Assembly: GCA_002413385.1 (NCBI GenBank)
Contig: DHWW01000164.1
Coordinates: 4,221 to 9,922 of the forward strand
DNA: 5,702 nt
DNA from: Granulicella sp. UBA5172
Lineage (GTDB): Bacteria; Acidobacteriota; Terriglobia; Terriglobales; Acidobacteriaceae
Reading direction: 5' to 3'
Positions within the stretch are counted from its first letter, which is position 1, and each line of letters opens with the position of its first letter. The translations under genes were made by a program, and so were the position numbers. Positions 1 to 5,702 of this stretch are shown piece by piece. The notes under the pieces are model-generated. The model made no database searches and had not been told where the DNA came from. It saw only the letters and a list, made by a program, of their open reading frames with translations.

Positions 1-1974
1 GATCGTGCCCGTCAGAGGGGTGCCACCATTGCTTACGGTTGCCGTGAACGTCACCGTCGCGCCCACCAGGCTCGGATTCATACTTGAAACCAGCGCCAGC
101 GTCGTCGGCGTGATGTCGAGCACCGTCCCCGAGAGGTTAATGACCGGCGGTGTCGATCCTGCAACCGAGTTGACCGTAATGGACCCCCGAACCGGACTGC
201 CAGTGACCTTCGGCGCAAACGACGCACCAATGCTGCAAGTGCTGGCAGAGGGTACATCCGCTCTTGCCGTGCAGGTCGTCATTCCCACATCTTCCGCTGC
301 ATTCACCAGGGTCGGTTGGCTCAGAATGAGATCTGAGTTGCCATCGTTCGCGAGCACCACCCGTTGCGGATCCGAGACATTCCCTACCTTCATCGTTGCG
401 TACTGCAGCGAGAGCGCCAGCGCATTGATCCGCCGGATCCGGTTATGAAACATATCGGAGATGAATAGATTGCCCGTCTGATCAAAGTAAAGAGCGTCAG
501 GTCCATACAGACTGGCAAGGTTAGCCGGGCCGCCGTCACCTAGAAATCCTTCGCTCGCGTTGCCACAGATGGTCTCGATCAGGCCCGTCGATGCGCTTAT
601 CTCGCGCACGCGATTGTTATCCGAGTCGGCAATATAAATATCCCCCGCGGGATCGATCGCCACAGCAGCCGGTTCGCCAAGCATTGCCTGTGTCGCCAAT
701 GCACCATCGCCTGTGAACCCGCGCGTACCCGTGCCGGCAACGGTCGAGATCACCCCCGATACACTCACCTTGCGCACACGGTTGTTCATCAAATCCGCAA
801 TGTAAATCGACCCATCCTGCGCCACCGCCACACTCCACGGGCTATTTAACTGCGCAATCGTTGCCGCCTGCCCATCCCCATTGAAGCCTGCCACTCCAGT
901 ACCAGCGACCGTCCGAATAGTTCCGGTCGCTGCATCTATCTCGCGGACGACATTGTTCCCCGTGTCTGCAATCAGCAGATTTCCCGCCTCGTCCAGCGCC
1001 ACGCCCTCAGGAGAGGTCAGCTTTGCCTGCGTCGCCGCAGCACCATCGCCTCTGTAGCCCTGCACTCCCGGCGTACCGGCAACGGTTGTAATGATTCCGC
1101 TGAACGCATCGATGCGCCGAATGATGTGATTTCCAACATCCGCGAAATACAGATTGCCGGCGCCATCGATCACCAGGCCGGCAGGCAGATTGATCATCGC
1201 CAGCGTCGCCAGCCCACCATCGCCGTTGTATCCCAGCGTTCCAGTCCCTGCCACCGTAGTGATAACGCCAGTCGATCCATCGACGCGGCGAATGCGATTG
1301 TTATTGGAATCTGCAATGTAAAAGTTCCCCGCCGCATCGGCGACCACTCCCGTCGGCAGATAGATCGGTGATTGGGTCGCGGGTCCTCCATCGGTCGCAC
1401 TCTGATAATTCCATTCCGCGTCACCAGCGACCGTGTTGATCGTACCCGGATCGAGAACCGCCAGGGACCCCGTTGCATCTCCGGCCAGCAGCGCTGACCC
1501 CATGTAGATCCCACCCGAGGTTTCGATCACCACCGCGCCACTGCGAAGCCCCGGATACTTCGGCTGAAATACAACCATGACCGTGCATGGCTGTCCGGCG
1601 CTATAACTGGCACCTGCGGCACACGTCCCTCCACTGGCGAGAGCAAAATCAGAATTAGCCACACCCTGCGTCAGCGCTACAGGTGCTCCAGCCGCGCCAC
1701 CGGCGGTCATCGTCACCGTAACACTGAGTGGGGACGAACTTTGACCAACCGCCGTAGTTCCAGGAAACACATTGGTCGCCTGGGCCGCTGCCGACGCGCA
1801 AACCGCACCTATGCACAAAAGCGTCGCCAGTCCGATCGTTCGTCTTCGCCTGGGGATCTCCCGACCTTCGCTGCGAGAGTTCCGGCGATACTGTTCCAGA
1901 TTCGAAGTTGCCAGCAGAAAGCTTTCCCTGCTACGTCGGATGAATGAAGCGATTTGCTTATAAGGACGGGACAT
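1..1974 (-). CDS. Secreted NHL-repeat beta-propeller protein with choice-of-anchor-like and Ig-like domains (3' end beyond window)
   Basis: The minus-strand frame is open for 658 codons, from the ATG at 1972-1974 to base 1, with no stop, so the C-terminus is missing. The start is fixed by GAGGAAG 8 nt upstream, and the first in-frame stop upstream is at 2020-2022. Residues 1-45 are a long basic extension ending PRRRRT. Residues 46-60 are hydrophobic, and a likely signal peptidase I site follows A64-Q-A66. No lipobox is seen. Residues 67-175 look like a choice-of-anchor/ASH beta-sandwich (Cys118 and Cys130 flank GASYSAGQP). Residues 179-523 hold six NHL repeats of 56-60 residues with the pattern TVAGTG, GDG, AT-A-L, P-GVA-D, GN-YIAD, NNRIRR. 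Residues 524-598 resemble a second choice-of-anchor module, and from 599 an Ig-like repeat begins (PTTLAL, NPS, GATVTFTATV). It is likely an extracellular or cell-surface binding or adhesion protein. The ligand is unknown and no catalytic site is visible. Confidence 0.88.
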   Translation of the reverse strand, partial: MSRPYKQIASFIRRSRESFLLATSNLEQYRRNSRSEGREIPRRRRTIGLATLLCIGAVCASAAAQATNVFPGTTAVGQSSSPLSVTVTMTAGGAAGAPVALTQGVANSDFALASGGTCAAGASYSAGQPCTVMVVFQPKYPGLRSGAVVIETSGGIYMGSALLAGDATGSLAVLDPGTINTVAGDAEWNYQSATDGGPATQSPIYLPTGVVADAAGNFYIADSNNNRIRRVDGSTGVITTVAGTGTLGYNGDGGLATLAMINLPAGLVIDGAGNLYFADVGNHIIRRIDAFSGIITTVAGTPGVQGYRGDGAAATQAKLTSPEGVALDEAGNLLIADTGNNVVREIDAATGTIRTVAGTGVAGFNGDGQAATIAQLNSPWSVAVAQDGSIYIADLMNNRVRKVSVSGVISTVAGTGTRGFTGDGALATQAMLGEPAAVAIDPAGDIYIADSDNNRVREISASTGLIETICGNASEGFLGDGGPANLASLYGPDALYFDQTGNLFISDMFHNRIRRINALALSLQYATMKVGNVSDPQRVVLANDGNSDLILSQPTLVNAAEDVGMTTCTARADVPSASTCSIGASFAPKVTGSPVRGSITVNSVAGSTPPVINLSGTVLDITPTTLALVSSMNPSLVGATVTFTATVSNGGTPLTGTI
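406..1440 (-). repeat. Six tandem NHL repeats (coding), predicted six-bladed beta-propeller
   Basis: Within the secreted protein six in-frame tandem units can be delimited: 1261-1440 (60 aa), 1090-1260 (57), 916-1089 (58), 748-915 (56), 577-747 (57) and 406-576 (57). Each starts with a [T/S/R/E]-T-[V/I]-[A/C]-G strand, followed in units 2-6 by G-[YF]-x-GDG, then a proline-preceded hydrophobic strand, G-[ND]-[LIF]-[YLF]-[IF]-[AS]-D and [NH]-[NH]-x-[IV]-[VR]-[RK]. Unit 1 lacks the GDG loop and is longer. Unit 6 is the most divergent (TICGN, and ALALSL at its end), as expected for edge blades. Six units match known six-bladed NHL propellers. Blade count and closure are inferred from sequence alone. 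Confidence 0.88.
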
Positions 1975-1982
1975 TTCCGATA

Positions 1983-1989
1983 CTTCCTC
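1983..1989 (-). promoter_or_regulatory. Ribosome binding site of the NHL-repeat gene
   Basis: GAGGAAG on the minus strand lies 8 nt before the ATG at 1974. It decides the start: no other ATG, GTG or TTG occurs in frame between this ATG and the hydrophobic core of the signal sequence. The 45-residue basic extension therefore belongs to the protein as annotated. Confidence 0.7.
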
Positions 1990-2169
1990 ACCCTGAACGA
2001 TGGGTTGAGTCTTGCGCGATCAAGCCAGAAATCACTCTGGCAACGCATTCGCCCGCTGACGATTGATACCTACAGTCGCTCGGCGAATACGGCCCATGCG
2101 CGAGCACAGCACAAGGCAGATCGTCACGTGAGCAGTCCTTCGCATGAAGAATTTAACACGCCCTTGTAC

Positions 2170-2194
2170 TTACTTCATCGGTCGCGATGAGTAA
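2170..2194. other. Bulged inverted repeat in the intergenic gap
   Basis: The 295-nt gap between the PIG-L-like gene (stop at 2270) and the NHL gene (start at 1974) has no convincing gene. It holds an imperfect palindrome. On the minus strand TTACTCATCG pairs with CGATG-A-AGTAA around a CGAC loop, giving ten base pairs with a single bulged A. No T-tract follows on either strand, so it does not look like an intrinsic terminator. It could be an operator, an mRNA leader structure or chance. No convincing -35/-10 pair was found in the rest of the gap. Confidence 0.35.
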
Positions 2195-2269
2195 ACCTTG
2201 AATTTCGCCGGAATGACGCCATCCAACCACCGTCGGACGCGTCCTCAACCTGGAAACGATCAGCGCAGC

Positions 2270-3055
2270 CTAAGTCGCCTTCGGCATCAACGTCGCATCG
2301 ACGCGCCACGCTGCATTGCCCCACAGTCGCTCACGCCCCCCATAGCGTCTGCTGAACTCCGCAATCTCCGTCGTAACGCTCTCATCGATCTGCGAGTCAT
2401 AGCACCACGCAACCCGCCGTTTCCGGAGCACGGCACCATCGATCGAATCCCCCGTCCCATCCAGCGCACTCGCAAATACCGGCTGCAACTCTGTCTGCAA
2501 CATCATCGGAAGCTGTGCCAACGCACCCGCCAGCGCACCCTCTCCCTCCGCACGCGCAGCGTATGGAAGCTCTTCATAAAAGGCCAGCGGCAGCGACGAT
2601 GTCTCGGCAGGCAGCGCCGCAGCGCGGGCACTGATGCGATCCACATGGCCGTCGAGGCACAGCGGCAGCACCATCGCTCCCGCCTTGCTCAACTCCACCG
2701 CTCTCCGAATCTTCGACACCACCTTCTCCGAAATATCCGCCGGCCGCCCAAAGACCTTCTCGAGACCGCAGTGCAAACGAATCGGAGCGTCCTTTAGATT
2801 CAAGTCAGTCAGGGTAAGCTTCGCCGCACCGCGCTGCTTGCGCCAGGCCTCGTCCTCACGCTTTCGAACGGCCGTCACAAACGACATCCGGTCATTCGCA
2901 TGCAGTGAACCAGCATCCGAGTACGGCGCAAACTCGCTGCGAGTAAAACAGCTCACCACCTCGACGGCGTGGCCCTCAGCGAGCCACACCTCGATCGCGA
3001 GACCCAGCGCCAAGGCCGCATCCCCACGATGAGAAGACACCACGGTAATCTTCAC
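2270..3055 (-). CDS. PIG-L/LmbE-like protein with altered metal and catalytic motifs
   Basis: A 261-residue cytoplasmic protein with GTG start and TAG stop and no signal peptide. The Rossmann-like opening (KITVVSSH, then ALALGLAIEVWLAEGHAVEVVSCFTRSEFAPYSD split around residues 13-47), the R-x-E-D-E-A-W helix near residue 65, the LKDAPIRL segment (87-94), and GHVDR followed by FYEELPYA (159-166) match the PIG-L/LmbE deacetylase family. Members hydrolyse N-acetyl groups from sugars such as GlcNAc conjugates, using Zn held by H-P-D-D and H-x-D-H. Here these read H9-R-G-D12 and H137-V-D-R140. The general-base Asp is Gly and the third Zn-ligand His is Arg, while His9, Asp12 and His137 remain. Deacetylase activity is therefore doubtful. 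It starts 30 nt after the thioredoxin-fold gene, probably in the same transcript. Family membership is fairly secure; substrate and activity are unknown. Confidence 0.8.
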   Translation of the reverse strand: MKITVVSSHRGDAALALGLAIEVWLAEGHAVEVVSCFTRSEFAPYSDAGSLHANDRMSFVTAVRKREDEAWRKQRGAAKLTLTDLNLKDAPIRLHCGLEKVFGRPADISEKVVSKIRRAVELSKAGAMVLPLCLDGHVDRISARAAALPAETSSLPLAFYEELPYAARAEGEGALAGALAQLPMMLQTELQPVFASALDGTGDSIDGAVLRKRRVAWCYDSQIDESVTTEIAEFSRRYGGRERLWGNAAWRVDATLMPKAT

Positions 3056-3062
3056 GATCCAG

Positions 3063-3070
3063 CCTCCCTC
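3063..3070 (-). promoter_or_regulatory. Strong ribosome binding site before the GTG start of the PIG-L-like gene
   Basis: GAGGGAGG lies 7 nt before the GTG at 3053-3055, a near-ideal Shine-Dalgarno and spacing. It supports GTG as the true start, and the KITVVSSH strand that normally opens this fold begins directly after it. The site sits in the 30-nt gap after the upstream gene's stop, which favours translation from a shared mRNA. Confidence 0.75.
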
Positions 3071-3085
3071 GACGTCATCCGGCGG

Positions 3086-4108
3086 CTAATTCAACGTCGC
3101 AAGCGTCGGCTGCACATGCACCTGAATGCCGTCCAACTGCGCCTGATACGCCACAACCTGCTTGAGTGTTTCGTACGGCACAGATGCCGCCGGAAGCACC
3201 CGGCCATTGACCACCAGCACCGCGGACTGAGAAATCCCAGCCGCCTCGCCCAGCGCAATCGAAGCCTTCACATCGTCCTTCGCTGCCTGCGTATCCGCAC
3301 AGGCCGCGATAGACTTCGGATCCGCACCAGCAGCCGTTACCGCAGCGCCCAACGCTGGCTCGAGTGTCACAGAGGTCAAGCCCTGCTCCTTGCCGAAGAC
3401 TGCCTGTGCGTAGGCAAAGAACCCGGCATCGCCCTTCGCCTTCCTCACGCATACTCCTTCGGCTGCTGCACGAAAGGCAAAGTGATTGCCGTCCGCCGGA
3501 AGGTTTTCAAACACCACTCGCGCCTGCGGGAAGTCCTTCTGAAGTTTGCTCACCTTATCGTGAACTTCCTTGGACTGGGAGTTGAGCAGATCGCCAAACT
3601 CCACTATCAGGAAGTCTTTGCCTGCAGCGCCCTCGGCAGGCCCACTCGCTTGATCCTGCAGCATCTGTCGTCGATCGGCATACGGCTTCGCTCCAAAATC
3701 GATGACCGCATCGGCGATCGCGTGCTTACCATCAGGCGTGATAAAAAACTCATTCCTGGACACCTTGCCGGGTTGGGTCTTATTCGCAACGAACACCACC
3801 ACTCTGACCACGCCAGGCGCCACTGTCTTCTGGATCGCCTGCACGCTCCAACTCAAATTATCGTTATATCCCCAGACTGCCTTCAGGAAATCGTTCACGA
3901 CTGCGGTCGTCGGCGTATCCAATGTAAAGTTCTTCGGGTTCACCGGCGGAAACGGATTCACCGGAACATCGTGTGGCGTCGGTGCCTGTGGTTGAGCTGC
4001 CTGCTGTGCGTCGGCCGTCGCTGGTGATACTTGCGGGGGTGCCTGCGCTCGCACCGAAACTCCCGCTCCAACCATCGCCAACACGACCATCAACGTAATC
4101 TTCTTCAT
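3086..4108 (-). CDS. Exported DsbA/thioredoxin-fold protein lacking the CxxC motif
   Basis: 340 residues. The ATG at 4108 is preferred over a GTG at 4144 because MKKITLMVVLAMVGAGVSVRAQA is a textbook signal peptide (cleavage after A21-Q-A23) and AAAGGGA lies 8 nt upstream. A Pro/Gln/Ala-rich linker follows (24-58). Then comes an alpha/beta domain (60-150) containing FFITPDGKHAIADAVIDFG, like the N-terminal part of DsbC/DsbA-family exported proteins. A DsbA-type thioredoxin fold (164-325) starts KDFLIVEFGD and ends GISQSAVLVVNGRVLPA. In the family the EF-x-D strand leads to C-P-x-C and the later loop holds T-P (cis-Pro). Here they are N176-S-Q-S179 and S295-A296. The only cysteines left in the mature protein are C220 and C270. 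Periplasmic disulfide exchange by the usual mechanism is not possible, so a binding, chaperone-like or structural role is inferred. TAG stop. Confidence 0.85.
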   Translation of the reverse strand: MKKITLMVVLAMVGAGVSVRAQAPPQVSPATADAQQAAQPQAPTPHDVPVNPFPPVNPKNFTLDTPTTAVVNDFLKAVWGYNDNLSWSVQAIQKTVAPGVVRVVVFVANKTQPGKVSRNEFFITPDGKHAIADAVIDFGAKPYADRRQMLQDQASGPAEGAAGKDFLIVEFGDLLNSQSKEVHDKVSKLQKDFPQARVVFENLPADGNHFAFRAAAEGVCVRKAKGDAGFFAYAQAVFGKEQGLTSVTLEPALGAAVTAAGADPKSIAACADTQAAKDDVKASIALGEAAGISQSAVLVVNGRVLPAASVPYETLKQVVAYQAQLDGIQVHVQPTLATLN

Positions 4109-4189
4109 GCCTTGTATCCCTTTCACAATCCAACCCTTCTTCACTGTCTATCGTCTCCACAAATCAAACTTTGAACGGACATCCTCACG

Positions 4190-5702
4190 CTACACCTCGC
4201 GCCTGGCCGCAATCGGGAACCGTCTTCCCATACCAAACGACTTTCTCGACACCTTCAACACCGGCGCTGCCTGCTGGCGTTTATATTCGCTCAGCTCCAC
4301 CAGCCGAATCACCTTGCGCACCAGCGCTGAATCCACTCCCTGGGTGCGTGCAATCTCGTCCGAAGAGCTGTACTCCTCGATATACGCTCGCAAAATAGGG
4401 TCGAGCACATCATACGGTGGCAACGAGTCCGTGTCCTTCTGCCCCGGTCGCAACTCCGCCGAAGGTGGCTTCGTCAGAGTATCGCTCGGAATCACCTCGC
4501 GCTCACGATTCACCCAGTGACTCAGCGCGTACACCTCCGTCTTATACACATCACCGATCACCGCCAGCGCTCCCACCATGTCCCCATACAGTGTGCAATA
4601 TCCGCACGCCATCTCGCTCTTGTTGCCCGTCGTGAGCACCAGCGCACCCGTTTTATTGGAGAGCGCCATCAGCAAACTCCCGCGAATCCTCGGCTGCAGA
4701 TTCTCCTCTGCAAGCCCAAAGCTCGTCCCCGCTCCTGTCGCCACAAAGACCGGATGAAGCGCCTGCTCAAACTGCGTATAAATCTCGCGAATCGGCACCG
4801 TGAGAAAGGCAATGCCCAGATTCTTCGCCAACTTCTCCGCATCGGTCACCGATCCGCTCGATGAAAATTCACTCGGCATCCCGACACCCTGCACGTTCTC
4901 TGCTCCCAGCGCTTCCACCGCAATCGCCGCAACCAGCGCCGAGTCGATCCCTCCGCTCAGCGCCACGATGGCCTTCCTGAACCCGCACTTGCCCAGGTAG
5001 TCCCGCGTCCCTAGAACCAGCGCGTTCCACGTCCGCTCCGTTCCAACATCCTCTCCCGTCGCAACGGCAGCTGCTGCATGTTCGCTCTCTGTCTCGATGA
5101 CCAACAGGTCCTCAGCAAAGCATCGAGCCTGCGCAAAAATCTCCCCATCCGGGCCTGCCGCAAACGATCCACCGTCGAAGATCAGGCTGTCATTCGCCCC
5201 CACCTGATTGACCATCACAACCGTCGCCCGATGCCTCTTCGCGAGCGCTCCAATCATCCGCTGCCGCACCTCCGGCTTCCCATGACAAAACGGTGAAGCC
5301 GAAATATTCAGAATCAGCCGATGCCCGCTCAATGGTTGCGGAAGCACAGCCCACTGCCGCATCAGCTCCTCCACCGGATCCACCGGATAAAGCTGCCGCG
5401 GCCAGAAGATCTTGTCGTTCCATGCGTCCTCGCAAATCGTGATCGCAACCGCCTGCCCCTTCACCACTGTCAGCGATTGCTGCCGCGCCGGCTCAAAGTA
5501 TCGCTGCTCATCGAACACGTCATAGAACGGCAGCAGCATCTTCTGCTGCATAAACCGAATCTCACCATCCTCCATCAACGCCGCCACATTCCGCACATGC
5601 TTGCCGGAAGCTCCTTCGCACCGCATCGGCGACCCACACAGCACCGACGGACGGTCCACACCGCGCGTCAGATCAGCGATTGCAGCCAGTGTCTCTTCCG
5701 CG
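4190..5702 (-). CDS. nadE: Glutamine-dependent NAD+ synthetase (5' end beyond window)
   Basis: Converts deamido-NAD+ to NAD+ with ATP, taking ammonia from glutamine; this is the last step of cytoplasmic NAD synthesis. The frame is open to the right edge (503 residues visible), and the GTG at 5659 is an internal Val, not the start. Family lengths (about 540-570) suggest some 40-60 residues are missing, including the nitrilase-domain Glu. Visible parts: the nitrilase-type amidase domain with the catalytic Lys in QQKMLLPFYDVFDE (codon 5540-5542) and the nucleophile Cys in ITICEDAW (codon 5432-5434); then the synthetase domain with the ATP pyrophosphatase loop SGGIDS (4940-4957), TTGNKSEM, GYCTLYGDM and GDVYKTEVYAL; and the C-terminal TKPPSAELRPGQKDTD and GRRFPIA. 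All visible catalytic residues are intact. It ends in TAG, 81 nt before the next gene. It probably leads a transcript with the next two genes, but its own promoter is outside the window. Confidence 0.97.
   Translation of the reverse strand, partial: AEETLAAIADLTRGVDRPSVLCGSPMRCEGASGKHVRNVAALMEDGEIRFMQQKMLLPFYDVFDEQRYFEPARQQSLTVVKGQAVAITICEDAWNDKIFWPRQLYPVDPVEELMRQWAVLPQPLSGHRLILNISASPFCHGKPEVRQRMIGALAKRHRATVVMVNQVGANDSLIFDGGSFAAGPDGEIFAQARCFAEDLLVIETESEHAAAAVATGEDVGTERTWNALVLGTRDYLGKCGFRKAIVALSGGIDSALVAAIAVEALGAENVQGVGMPSEFSSSGSVTDAEKLAKNLGIAFLTVPIREIYTQFEQALHPVFVATGAGTSFGLAEENLQPRIRGSLLMALSNKTGALVLTTGNKSEMACGYCTLYGDMVGALAVIGDVYKTEVYALSHWVNREREVIPSDTLTKPPSAELRPGQKDTDSLPPYDVLDPILRAYIEEYSSSDEIARTQGVDSALVRKVIRLVELSEYKRQQAAPVLKVSRKSFGMGRRFPIAARREV

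Noticed and set aside
5..448. 147-codon open frame on the plus strand at the left edge
   Set aside because: It lies opposite the continuous NHL/Ig-like coding frame. Its Val/Thr/Ala-rich product is the complement of that repeat-rich coding sequence.
2032..2145. Possible 37-residue small ORF on the minus strand in the intergenic gap
   Set aside because: There is no Shine-Dalgarno before its ATG, no recognisable features, and random ORFs of this size are common.
2235..2244. Perfect 10-bp palindrome GGACGCGTCC just after the PIG-L-like stop
   Set aside because: It has no loop, no longer stem and no T-tract, so it is not a terminator. A 10-bp palindrome in GC-rich DNA is easily chance.
1975..2269. 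Sigma70-type promoter for the NHL gene
   Set aside because: Partial hexamers (such as TTAAAT and TATCAA) occur on the minus strand, but none has a matching -35 at 16-18 nt.
2198..2797. 199-codon open frame on the plus strand
   Set aside because: It is antisense to the PIG-L-like gene, very rich in Arg and without domain features. The minus-strand gene has a strong RBS and family signatures.
2969..4027. 352-codon open frame on the plus strand
   Set aside because: It is antisense to the thioredoxin-fold gene and runs into the PIG-L-like gene. Its product is rich in Arg, His and Leu with no recognisable domain, typical of a shadow in GC-rich DNA.
4108..4144. Alternative GTG start 12 codons upstream for the thioredoxin-fold gene
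   Set aside because: It would bury the clear signal peptide start MKKITLMVV behind 12 extra residues, and the ATG at 4108 has its own RBS-like AAAGGGA at 8 nt.
5657..5659. GTG as the nadE start
   Set aside because: The frame stays open to the window edge with NadE-like sequence (LTRGVDRPSVLCG), and the nitrilase domain would lack its first strands and catalytic Glu.

Overview
The window carries four genes, all on the minus strand, so in coding order it reads from right to left. Base composition (about 60% GC by eye), the style of the NHL-repeat/choice-of-anchor/Ig-like surface protein and the sequence character of the thioredoxin-fold protein all resemble Acidobacteriota of class Terriglobia (Terriglobus, Edaphobacter, Granulicella and relatives). 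This assignment is inferred from protein style. There is no rRNA or other phylogenetic marker in the window.

Layout in coding order: (1) 5702-4190, glutamine-dependent NAD+ synthetase (nadE), 5' end cut by the window edge. (2) 4108-3086, an exported DsbA/thioredoxin-fold protein of 340 residues, 81 nt after nadE. Its CxxC site reads Asn-Ser-Gln-Ser and its cis-Pro loop reads Ser-Ala. (3) 3055-2270, a PIG-L/LmbE-like protein of 261 residues, 30 nt further on, with a GTG start and a strong Shine-Dalgarno. The first metal motif reads H-R-G-D and the second H-V-D-R, so the usual general base and the third zinc ligand are both replaced. (4) After a 295-nt gap that contains a bulged inverted repeat, 1974-1: a large secreted protein with a long basic N-terminus, a signal peptide, a choice-of-anchor-like domain, six NHL repeats forming a predicted beta-propeller, a second choice-of-anchor-like domain and the start of Ig-like repeats. 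It runs off the left edge.

Genes 1 to 3 are close enough to be one transcription unit. nadE is housekeeping and probably unrelated to the function of the other two. The most notable observation is that two adjacent, probably co-transcribed genes each keep a recognisable enzyme fold while lacking the residues that normally give it catalytic activity. No mobile element, RNA gene, CRISPR array or convincing terminator was seen. The apparent plus-strand ORFs are antisense shadows of the four genes.
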